From positions 7,366,676 through 7,430,675 of the forward strand of contig OZ007517.1 of assembly GCA_963931865.1 (NCBI GenBank): 64,000 bases of DNA, written 5' to 3'. Every line of letters starts with the position of its first letter. Position 1 is the first letter of the stretch. This document shows, one piece after another, positions 45,773 to 57,500 of this stretch. Below the pieces are notes generated by a model, which worked only from the letters and a program-made list of their open reading frames with translations, did not search any database and was not told the DNA's origin. The stretch comes from Axinella damicornis (taxonomy: Eukaryota > Porifera > Demospongiae > Axinellida > Axinellidae). A program made the position numbers and the translations under genes.

Positions 45773-46201
45773 GTGTAGTGCCAGCCCCACGCATGACGCA
45801 GAGAGAGAAAAAAACAGCTTGCGAATGCGGTTGACCGGCCGGGCGGAGAGGGGCTAGTGGCTAGACTACTCAACCTTTATAGACGGGATCCACTTTGCGC
45901 CTCGCGCCCATGATGTCATAAATTTCATATCGTGCAGCGCATGCGCATTGCGGAAGGAATAGAAAGCCGTGCTGTATTGTTCTTTTCTATACAATTGTTT
46001 CCTAATCCAGTGCAGAGATCTGTAGAGAAGCCATTTTTGTATATACCCCAACATCAGATGTGCAGAAAACATCTGGAAATGACATCAAGGTGCACAGTTC
46101 CAATAACTTGCTGAGACAGGAAGCCAAACCAATTCCATGATAATTGGTTGATTTAGCAGGATCAAATCACCGGAGCCGTGTTAGCACAATGTTCACTTTC
46201 T

Positions 46202-47240
46202 TTATTTCCCTCGAAAGTCTCTTGAGCAATTGGCAGCCAAGGCATTACACTTCTTTTCACGTCGTACATATTTCTGTCGTCTTAGTCTTCGCCTTGCTTC
46301 AGCCTTGTAACACTGTTTTGTCTTCTTTCTGATTGCAGCGGTGACTTCAACTGAGGGATACCCATGCACAATCCACCCAAAGTTGATGCCAGATGGAAGC
46401 TGCCATTTCCAGAGACAAGCAGACTCGTTCCATCCAGCTACATGCTTGCAATGCGAATTAACATTCATTTGCAGACTGAACAAGACAATCACAAATTGCC
46501 TTATATTACAATGTGTATCCAAATCATGTGGGTGGTTGTGGCAACAGGGTTCAGTACAATGCACAATGTCATTGGGTAGTGAGATATCTTGCAATCTATG
46601 ATTCACATTCAGAATAACGTACTGTTGCATGTCCTCGTTAGACTCAGAGGCTTTGTCCCTCACAATGGAAATCTTCCGTTCCGTCCCAACTGACAGACTG
46701 CAAGTACTGGTCTATGGTCAGAGAGATTGGATACACAATCCAAGGTATAGACACCGGCCTCGGAGACTGCAGTAGCTATCCTGCTTGAAGCAAGTACATG
46801 ATCAATCCATGCATGAGTGACTTATACCAGAATGACTTTCAAAGGTCCAACCAAGTCTCCCAACTGTACATCATCAATAATTAATTTTGTCAACAAAATC
46901 CAAAAGTGCCTTACTAAAGGTTGTTTGCGAGAAATAAAATCACCAGCAACAAGTAGACTGCTGTGAGGCCAGCATCCCTTCTAAGGTGTCATTGAGATTG
47001 ACTTCCATCGTTTGTAGGAAAGTAAACACCAATTAATATTGTCCGCCTGCCAGCTGAACAACGATAGCATTAACATGCTTCGACCCAGTAGGACAGATCG
47101 AAATGCATCCGGCTTATACTCCTTACCATTGTCCAACCAAAGCATGCAGTTGTATGTTACGAGGTTGTAAATCATTCACTTGTCTGGGATAGATCCTCAT
47201 TTGCGATCCTCCCAGTGCTTTCACCACTTTGCTCGTTCAT
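46202..47240 (-). mobile_element. Decayed non-LTR retrotransposon (LINE) endonuclease fragment
   Basis: Reading the minus strand across stops and frameshifts gives LAGGQY..IGVYFPTND, then SSLLVAGDFISRKQP (GDFN-like), then VSNLSDHRPVLAVCQL (SDHRP motif, about 46690-46760), as in apurinic-type endonuclease domains. Frame 46663-46202 continues with the basic linker AAIRKKTKQCYKAEARRRLRR that normally precedes reverse transcriptase. The reverse transcriptase is missing. Multiple lesions show it is dead. It occupies the spacer between the TRPA-like and MFS genes. Confidence 0.75.
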
Positions 47241-48233
47241 CAGCAGACATGTCAGCTCGCACATAAAACTAGCCAAACTCAAATTCCTGCAATTTGCGGC
47301 GTGCAAGAAGCACTACTCTATTCTTGGTAAGTTGGTACCAGACTCTTGATTCACGGCGGTAGCTATATATGTATGGTTTTCTTACTGTGCAGCAACTACA
47401 GTCACCATACCTGAATTTTGTATTACTTTGGCCACTTTCCCATGCATTAATATTCTGCAGTAATGCTGTTAGAACATGTTGCTTGAATCAGTGCACGCAA
47501 TCACGCAATGCCATTAACATGAGAAATTACACGAGAGGTCAAAGTACAGAATGTGTGATGTCATGGACATGAAGTGAGGTGAACAAATTAAGTGGATCGT
47601 CTTTATAGGCCGTACGTATTCAGCCGCATTCAACCGTGGATATAAATCAACCAATCTCATTCGGCCATAGATGAAAAAAGAGGAACTCTATCCGTGCTCA
47701 GCTCAAGCATTGGCACTTTGACCCAGCCTAATTTTCTAAGCCAATCTACATTGTGTCGCATTGCGAGCAAGTGCTTATACATGCACACACATTTTGCTAT
47801 ATATAGGAACGGAAAAGTGGTCATGCATTACGCTGTTCAAATTGAAGTGTTAGGCTGTTAGCTTGCATGTTTAAGTTTACCACCACTGGGATGTTGCTAT
47901 GGAGACCGTGGTGTAACACAGGTTTCACTTAATTCAATTGTAACTAATCTAATTCACTTCATTTGACAGCCAGGCTGTTCTGTGATTATATCCCCTCGAA
48001 CAAACATGCTAAGTGCTAAGTATGCTTGTATACGAATTAAAATTTTACTAAGTGGTGGTTTAACATTAAAATGCCCCTCAAACGAAACAGCTATTCACTA
48101 TGGTCTATCAACTTAGTAGATGCCTGAGCTTTGGAATCGGGAATGGTGGGTCAGAAGCTCTTTGATGGCATGCATGCACTGTGATCATGCCAGTTGTTCA
48201 GTGAGTGTGCACACTGTTTCCAATGTATCTGGG
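47241..48233. other. Intergenic, nothing recognised
   Basis: About 1 kb of AT-rich DNA with no convincing exon or terminal repeat. The 47369-47572 open frame matches nothing I know. Confidence 0.5.
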
Positions 48234-48526
48234 TAGCCTCGTTCCCAGTCTTGATCTGTTGCCCAGCTTTTTGTACAGTACCGTAGATTTCAGGTTGGTT
48301 GTCCACAAAATTCGGAATGCAAAACTGCATAAGTATCACGTGACTTGAATCCACCAATAGAATCCAAGTTGTCACGTCAACTTGGATTCTATTGGTGGAT
48401 TCAAGTCACGTGATACTTTTGCAGTTTTGCATTCAGAATTTTTTGGACAACCAACCTGAAATCTACGGTACAGAAGAAGCTCCCTCAATTTTTGATTGTG
48501 CATGGGAGAGCCTGGGAACGAGGCTA
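48234..48526. mobile_element. hAT-like MITE with 9-bp target duplication, split by a nested palindrome
   Basis: Ends TAGCCTCGTTCCCAG and CTGGGAACGAGGCTA are flanked by GTATCTGGG on both sides (48225-48233 and 48531-48539). The interior is split by the palindrome at 48279-48470, so insertion order is readable: MITE first, palindrome second. Confidence 0.8.
48279..48470. mobile_element. Near-perfect palindrome nested inside a MITE
   Basis: Ends TACCGTAGATTTCAGGTTGG and its complement; the core is shared with 41901-42093. The TACCGTAGAT tips also match the element at 29471-30037, suggesting one transposase serves both. Confidence 0.85.
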
Positions 48527-48644
48527 GCTAGTATCTGGGTACAATATGAGAAAGAAGACGCAGAGTGCATTCCACATTAATTTCCAGCCCAGTTCCTGGA
48601 GTGTCACCATGCTTTTGAACCATGACCTCAAACCAAAAACGATA

Positions 48645-51600
48645 TCACAAATTTGATGTACATTTCAGTGAGCTACTTTCTCCAAGTACATGCGATTCCT
48701 GTGCATGCCCATTAATCAATAGCTTTGTGTCTGTCTCAGGCATTAGCTGAGAGAGTTCAGTGGAGTCTTTGTCAATACTGGGCTCTGTTCCTAATGAGCT
48801 ACCAGCTGCTGTCTGTTGCTCTCGTAGCTTCCCAAGTTTTGGGTAGAGCAGAATCAGTACCATCAGAACCGGTAGCAGTAAGCAGATCATGATGGCCATG
48901 GCCAGGAAGGTGCGTTTCTGGACTCCCTCATAGGCAGCATCAACTAGGGTGTTGTGTGTGAGGAATATATCCACCACAGTGATGTCTCGCAGGATCACAG
49001 GGAACCACGCACTAAGGCCACAGCACTGAGTATCATAATATTGCCCACCTGCATGGATAATTCTTGACCTGAGACTATTAATTTATTAATTCAATAGCGG
49101 GGACATCCCCACTTTTCAGTAAACAAAAAAGCCTGTACAAAAGGACTGTAGTATTAAGAAGTAGTTGCTTTCATGGGCCTCCACCAACTATATAGTTTTA
49201 CAGCAGACTGCAATCAATTCCATCCTTGAAGGATCGAGTATTTTCTTCCTGAAGTACTTACGTATGTACAACTGTACCACTAAGAATCAAGTGCATATAT
49301 ATAGTAACCCCTTTCCCTCATGTAGTTCAATCTCATGTTGAAGCAAAACAGATAATTCACAAACTTACGAAATAGAGATGTTGCACTTCTGGAGACTCCA
49401 GTTGCAGCATATGCCAGACCCATTACTACGCCCTGTGTGACAGATACAGAGAGGAACAAGTGGTCCTACCATCAAGCAAAATCAGTTAACGCAAGACCAA
49501 TTTGGGAATTCAGAAATACAAGTTTTGGAGGCTATCATTGTACACACACACTAGTAATTTCTGACCAACCTGGTATTGCTTGACCACAACATCAGATATC
49601 ACAATCATAGCAGCAAGCCTTGATATGTGTATGGTGAGTATAAACTCGAATGCACCAACACAAAACTGGACAAAGTTGAGAGTCTGGTGTTCACTGCGAC
49701 AGATTGGCTGACATTCATCACAGCGTGATTTCGTTATTTCAGAGTTAGGAATCCAATGGCAATCATACTCACCATTGCGAAATGATTCACATTTATTCAT
49801 AGCTGCTTCGTAGACAGCATTGTCCACAATCTGCACATGTAGAGCTTCAAATCTCTGCTGATTTACAAGTGCAACAGGTTGAGAACCAGTAGAGTAGTTC
49901 CTTGCTAGCTCAGGATGGTATAGAGGCTGTACTCAGTGCACGGATCGTACGGGATCGACTGCCAGTCTGCCATGACGGTTAGGCCAACGACTGAGAAAAG
50001 TATCCCCAGGATCGTAATGATGCGGCTGTTAATCTTCAAACACTGCATGAAGAGCCTGAACAAACAAATTGCAAATTCAAAGTTCATATGATTTGTTCAT
50101 ACCACACACATAATGTGACGAGAGAGAACTTGAATCCAACTTGGATACTAGTCAGATGCTCTTACCACTAAACCACTGGGCCCACAGCAAAGGAGCAGCA
50201 CACAAGCTGCTTATATTATAGCAGCATATTGTGGAAGCCTCAGCTGAATTCCAAAGCACGACCCTACAAGCTTCAGTAAACAACGTAGCATGTTGTACAC
50301 AATCTAATGATACTGAGATTAATTGATCAACCTCTAACTTTCAACTTACATAATAAACCCACTACCAAGTTGAGCAGGTGCCAGAGCAAGGAAGAAGTAG
50401 GAAGCCTGGGTGTTCGTGAAACCAAAGGAGTCACTCAAAACTGGATTGAATAGCTCTTCGTATACAATGAATTTGGCAGTGATCAGTCCCCTTAAAATGA
50501 TCAAGAAGAGAATTATCTGCAAAAAGAAATAATCCATTCAGATATAATTAAAGGTCCTCTTGATACACAGGTTTTTTGATTGTTTATAGCTAGTTGCTAA
50601 TTTAGCGGGTATGAAATGTTTTAGTGCCTCAAAGGTATGTCCATGGATTCAAGGCAGTGTCTGCTTAAGTTAGGGTTGTGCCGACATTGCTGTATTTGGT
50701 TTCAAACCAAGCAACTAACCGACAGCAGCAAGGTGCTTGTGCAGGATATCAACAGCCAGTCTTATGATAGCCTCATTCCCAGGCCTTCTCACTCCAGTGT
50801 TTGTCGCTTACTGCAAGCGACAAACACTGGGGCGAGAAGGCATGGGGACGAGGCTAGTCTTCTGAATGGCTAGCAAAAATGCCCTACTGCTGTTATAATA
50901 TTATACTGTTCCGAAAGGCTGTGAGCCGGGTCTATTTCGAGGTTGGTGAGTACAGCGAATGGGTATTTGATGATGGACATACTTTCTGGAATCTACAGTA
51001 CTTTTATCAGGCAACAGTCGGTCCTTAAAATTGCTGAAGAGTGAAGGATACCAAGATCAAAGTGACATCAATCTTTCCCCTCTTCCAGTTCATCGTGCAG
51101 TTGCATCCCTGACGGAGGTCTGGACACTTGCTTTCACCATGGAACATCAAGAGCTCCAACACCACGAAGGCCACACCTAGAGCCACATTATACCAAGCTA
51201 TGGCCCTGAAGTGGCTTATGTTGAACTGTGAAAGAATGGCTGCAACACCTATGGAGGTGTAGAAATGTTTCACTGCTTACATTTATGCATAACAATACTT
51301 TATGCAGTACTTCAGTAGATATTGCTGGTGGATTATATCAGCATACTTTACAGAGCAGTAAAGTGTAACAATGTTTTTAAGAGGAACAATTGAAACAGTA
51401 AAACCAGACCGTGCATGAGCTGTTTTATTGATGCTGGATGCAGCCCGTGATGTCACTGGGTGTACTGTAAAATTAATCAAATACTAGCCAGCTACAGGAA
51501 GTTTCTTGCCATCAACGAAACTCGGAAATGCTGGAAACACGACTCCCAAGATGGCACGTGTGTGCACCAGGGTAACTACATGTTGCTCAGTTCGGACTAT

Positions 51601-54485
51601 AATATACTCTTTTCCAGAGCTATAGAACTTTGTTAGCATGAGATTCAAGACAAACCTCTTTGTCCCAAATAGGAAATCCGATGATGTGGACAAATTTCAT
51701 ATTGTTGAATTTGTCCACATCATCATACTTTCTGTTTGGGACAAAGAGGTTCGTCTTGAATTTCAAACCAGCTAAGTCTCTATAGCTCTGGAAATATATC
51801 CCAGGATGCCCTTGACATGGTCTGTTGCCACCACCATTCCCAGGTCCCATCTGTCCCAGGACAACCTTGGACATCCAAGTTGTTCTTGCCATCTCAAATG
51901 GGTAGCACGTAGTACCATTTCCAGGCTCAAGATGTTCCATCTGTCCCAGGACAAACTTGGATCGCAAGTTGTCCCTGCCATTTCATATGGGTATACCATT
52001 GCAGGCTCAAGATGTTCCATCCATCCCAGGACAAACTTGGACATCACAAGTTGTCCCTGCCATTTCGTATGGGTATACCATTCACAGGCTCAAGATGTTC
52101 CATCTGTCCCAGGACAAACTTGGATCGCAAGTTGTCCCTGCCATTTCATATGGGTATACCATCCACAGGCTCAAGATGTTCCATCTACCCATGGCATGGG
52201 TTCCATCTGTCCCATATGGGTATTACCTAGCCTCGTTCCCAGGACTTCTTGCCCCAGCATTTGTCGCTTGCAGTACTAACGCGGGCGGGGTACTGCAAGC
52301 TACAAATGCTGGGGTGAGAAGGCCTGGGAACGAGGCCAGGTATTCCATTCCCAGGCTCATCTGTCCCAGGACAAACTTGGACATCCATGTTGTCCCTGAC
52401 ATTTCATATGGGTATTACCATTCCCAGGCTCAAGATGTTCCATTCATCCCAGGACAACCTTGGACATCCAGGTTGTCTATGGCATGGACAACGCAGGGTA
52501 CTACTCCATGATATCCTTACTTACATGACCAGCTTCATATGTATCACTTATTGCAGCCTGAAATTCAGACCACTATCTAACCTGGTCCAAACAAGGTTCC
52601 TGCAGGGCACATAACCAGGAACAGTGCAAAAACAGTATCTTTGACTCTCGTTGTCTTCCCTTCCTCTTCCTTTCTGGCCTCCCCAAGCGCTTCCAAGTAT
52701 TGTTCGTATGTCACACCAAGATACGTGTACGATATGACAGTCTGCATCGCCACAAACATGCCTCCGAGAAATCTTGCCAGGATTATCATCCAGCCCGCTG
52801 TTGCAAGACCGTAAACTACGAAGGCAACAATGTGGGTGGAAAGACAGATTAGTACACCGTACCAGAATGGAATAATGTTTGCGAGGAGTCCAGTTGTGAT
52901 TGCACCAACAATTTCACCAATGCTGAATGTTGCAATTGCCCAGGCATAGAATTCTTCTGGGAGACCAAGACCAGGTTCAATCTGCAAGAATGCAACACAA
53001 GAAAACACTCAATAGGTGTACACACAACATACATAGGTAGCATTGTGAGGGAACACAGTATACGCATGTGAGGGGAGTGTATTAATGGTTATCGTTGCTA
53101 GACTGTGTTTGACAGAAAATCCCAACACTTGGTGTGCACGTGGCCAACCTGTCGTGCATTGGTCACACCAAGTTGGGTGGAGACTGAGTGTTGCCAAGGG
53201 AGTATCCGAGTGTCAGCATTTCCCCCATGTTTGTACCTCCTTGTACACAGTATGCATTGATGTTTGCACACCAGTTTTGGCATGAGCGGACATTGGTCCC
53301 TCTTTGAACAAAATTCCAAGTTTGGTACCCGTAGGTCGCATGGTGTCAAGTAACGAGCGTCGTGTAGAGGGTGTATGGTCAACTTGTCACACATTCTAGT
53401 ACACTTGGGAGAGGAAACGTATAAGGGGTGTGGGTAAACACTAGTCACTACAGACAGCCGTAAGAGTTGGCGTGATGAAGGTTGGTGTACCTTGTTGCTA
53501 TAAGTGCATGCAAAGATGGGTGGAGATTGGGTTTCATGAGGACGTTAACTTATTTTGCAGATTAAGGGAGGGAAAGTTGGGGAGTAAGTGCTTGAGTATA
53601 ACATTATTCTTAGCACTTAATGTAAGGACTGTTGAAACTAAATTTAGAATCCTAATCTCTGCGAGATGAAACTCCATTGCATCATAGGTGACCTTGGTCA
53701 GATGATCTTGAAGACCATCATAGAAAATGCGGCTCGTGAGCAGCAAGGTTTGTACCTTGTGTATTCATTTCAGTGTCTATATATAGCAGTGGTTTGTTGG
53801 TTGCCTGTACATGTAGGTTCACCTACTTCTGAGCCATCCCCTCAACTGTCTCGTCGTCAAGAGGCAGATGTCTACTATCGAGGCTACAAGAGGCTGTGAA
53901 ACAACCCCTCAAAGTTGTGGAGACAAAAAGCTTACTGCTACCACCAATGTGGTTACTCTCCCAGAAACAGCCTATGACATGCAAAGGTGCGAGAAGCGCC
54001 AGATCCTGGACATAGCCACATGGATCCAGGTCTACAGCATTCACACACTGGTGCTCCAATGCCACTATCCTGAGTCTTCATCAAAACTCATTGCGTACCA
54101 GCTGCTGATCGTCACTCACAGTAAATGTTTGATTATCCTTCCTGGCTCCACACGACACCGAATTTCGCCAGTGGGTTGTAGCTCAAGACTACACAGAATG
54201 GTCACTGATCCACCCACAATTCTATGCTTATGCATTCATGGGCAGGGGAAAAGCGTCTGCTTGGTACCCAACCTGTCAGATCGATGACAGTGCTCATATC
54301 TACCACTGCCCGAGGTTCACACCTACTACCTTCCGCTCGCAGCCCAACCTGCTTCCCAGCCCCTTCTCATACAGATCCCCTCCACCTACAGCTCTGAGCC
54401 CGGTACACTTCTCATCCAATAATAGGCTGCGCCCACCTCCAGCCAAACGGCCTAGAATTGACCATTGCATCCTTTTCAACAAGTA

Positions 54486-54517
<32 letters not shown>

Positions 54518-57500
54518 AGTGCAAGCATGCCTGTGCTCACTGCCATGGGAGGCATCTGGTTTCTAAGCCCCCAGTGGCAGTAATTCCAGGTGGCTACACT
54601 ACCAAGGTGCAGCCTCTTGAATTGTACATGGTTGACTGGATTGTGCAAGCCAACCTTGGCTTTTAGATACCAAGAAGGAAGTCATCAAGAAGTTTTATCA
54701 GGTGTGCGGCATCCATTCCAACAGACACATACATCACCGCATGGCATGGACGTTTGGAATCTTGGGATATCTGTTCCAGCTCGAATTACTGGATGGTATT
54801 TGCTTATAATGTGCTGGACGGTCACATCCGCCGTGCAAAGGAATTTCCGGAAATGACGATTGCTTACAGACTGGAAGAGACCGCAGACAGTGAGTCAGAG
54901 TCTGATGATCCATGCATTTGAGTGTGATACAGTGTATGAAGACAGTCGGTAAAACAATCCTGACTGTCCTTGATGGTTATTACCAGATTCTAAACCACAA
55001 GTGTATCAATATGAGTTGAAAGATGCCTCACTTTGTTAGTGTACTGTGCATGGTACAAACACTAGTGGAAGCTAAATGGAATGAACCGGATACAATTCCC
55101 ACAGTAGGTGAATTTAACTCTCTTAAAACATGTCTGTCGTGGTCATTTGCTGCTCTATTGTAGCGCGATGACTCCAACACACACCTCCCACATTACCATA
55201 TAAACATGGTAGCCTCACAGCACTGTTTTGACAACAACAGCAGACATCTCCAGTTAGTCTCCTGACCACACTCCTCCAGGCTTTACAAACACTTCCAATT
55301 ATTCAGCACCACTGACTTTCAGCTCATAAATAATTGATAATTTATGGTATACCCTAGCCGCGTTCCCAGGTCTTCTACACCTCCAGTTTTTGATCACTTG
55401 CAGTACGCAACAATGGAGGGGGAAAGCCTGGGGAATCTTCGCATGTGATCCGCCGCACAGCTTACGTCATGGATTCTAGACGCAATGGATTATTTACATC
55501 CACAGCCTCAGAAAATTCAAACACGTTTCAGAGAAGAGGTAGGTCCTACCTGTAAAACGTATCCAGGTTCCAAGCAAACTGCTGAGGAATAGCTGTGATA
55601 CAAGGGGTGAAACTCCAAATAGTGCCATCATTTCGCTCCACAAGAAGATTGCATCATAGCTGGCTTTTTCACGCTTGTCACTCAGCAGCGAGCCACATGC
55701 CCTTTGGAGTCATGTCTTGTAGCCTGGCCCCTCCGTTGTTGCATACTGCAAGTGATCAACAACTGGAGGTGTAGAAGGCCTGGGAACGAGGCTATGGTAC
55801 CCACATACGTAAGACAACAGTGTTATGTGTAATACTGTACCAATAGAGTGGACTAGAGTGATATACAAAGTAGCTGTAGGTGTTTTAAACTCTTTATCGC
55901 CCAATTCTTAGCTGAGGTGATTTTCAGTCTCTAGAACAGTTAAACATAATATTATTGTTCTGCTGGGCTCAAAACTGCTCCCACAGGTAATTTAGTCATC
56001 CTAAACAGATACGTGACTCTAACAGTTGACAAACTTGCAATCCAGTCTCCAGGAAATGCCAACCAGCCGAAGCTGAAAAATGGGCCCTGAACATTGGAAG
56101 TGGAGGCCATACAAGGCAAGATGGCATGTTTCTAAGTCCATTTATGCCAAGAATGATGGAAATGGCCCTCCCAGTACCAACCAAGGCCTTTCTACACTGA
56201 CATGGCCATGTTGTTTGCACCCTTCGAATGTATCCACCCACCTCCCCTGTCCTGCACTTTCTGCTCACGCAGAACCTAAGTCCAAAGGACATTGCCGGAT
56301 GTGAAGCTGAAAGTCTCATGATGCATACCATAATGACTAGAAGAATAGCTGTCCTATATAAATATGCTACAGAGAGGCTAATATGACTACATTCTTACAG
56401 TTTCTGAGTACTGTATCTATGCACTGATCCAGTGTAAGTAAGAGCAGCACTAGTTAATTCTGGTATAATTCTGTAGATTATCCAATTTCTACCAGGTCCC
56501 TCCTGCACTGTAAACCCTGTGTACAAGCACTAGATTCTGACCTCTCCACAATTGATGGTCACTGCAAATCAAAACTAGTTTCAATTGGTTGTAATTATGT
56601 CAACAGTGGGATGGAAATGAGGTTACCTGAACACATACCAACAACTGTATTGTGGCCTGTGTTGCCATAGCTTACTCAGAAACACCCCAGATCTGTCAGC
56701 TCAATAACTGTCACCTTATGGGTATCTGAGGTAAGAACTTTGCTTACAGAAAGTCTGTATGAGTCTGTGTATCCATGCATGTCCTATATCTATGGTGTCA
56801 TCTACATCGTAGCATTGTTCAAGCTCACTGTCAAGTTCAGGGATGTCACTGCTTACCACATCGTCTTCACTACCATGCTTGGAGAGGTCTCACGTGTATC
56901 TTTGTCTTCACGGGCAAGCCAACACACATAACTACATGGCTCTGACGCACGCATGCTTGCTGTTATGTAACAATGGTGGGTGCTGTTTTGGGGTTGAATG
57001 CGATAACACTCGAAAGAGTACCCACCCCACTTTCCAGCAAGCATGTAATGTATACCACCCATGAGCAATGTTTCGCAAGACTACAGTATACTTATACGTC
57101 ATGGTGTCACCTTCACTCAATGAATTCCTGGCCTCCTACGTATGTGGAAGTGCCTACTTAGTTGTGAGCGTGCAAGAGTACAAGACTAGACTGACCTTGC
57201 CCAGCCTCCCAGATTCATTGAGAGTGTCTGCAGTAGGGTTGGTGATAAACTGGTGGAAGGTTGGCAGGACGGACGTGTAGTTGATGGTTTCTAAGGTACA
57301 AACCAGCATCAGAAAAAACCAGTTCCACTTCAACCTACGGATCTCCTTCTCTGCGTAAATATAGAATAGAGTAAATCTTACACCTAATTGAGACACAATT
57401 ATCAGGATTGAAGGACAAATTCTTCATTTAGCCGATCAAAATCTGCTATAGAGGGTTGGTGACGAAAAATGTTGCCCTACAGAAGACTAGCAATCCTTAT

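Noticed and set aside
46341..46601. Plus-strand 86-codon frame
   Set aside because: Antisense to the LINE relic, which has recognisable motifs on the minus strand.
51806..52511. 157- and 184-codon plus-strand frames
   Set aside because: They run across the 85-bp tandem array and a MITE; repeated QDVPS/YGYT words reflect the DNA repeat.
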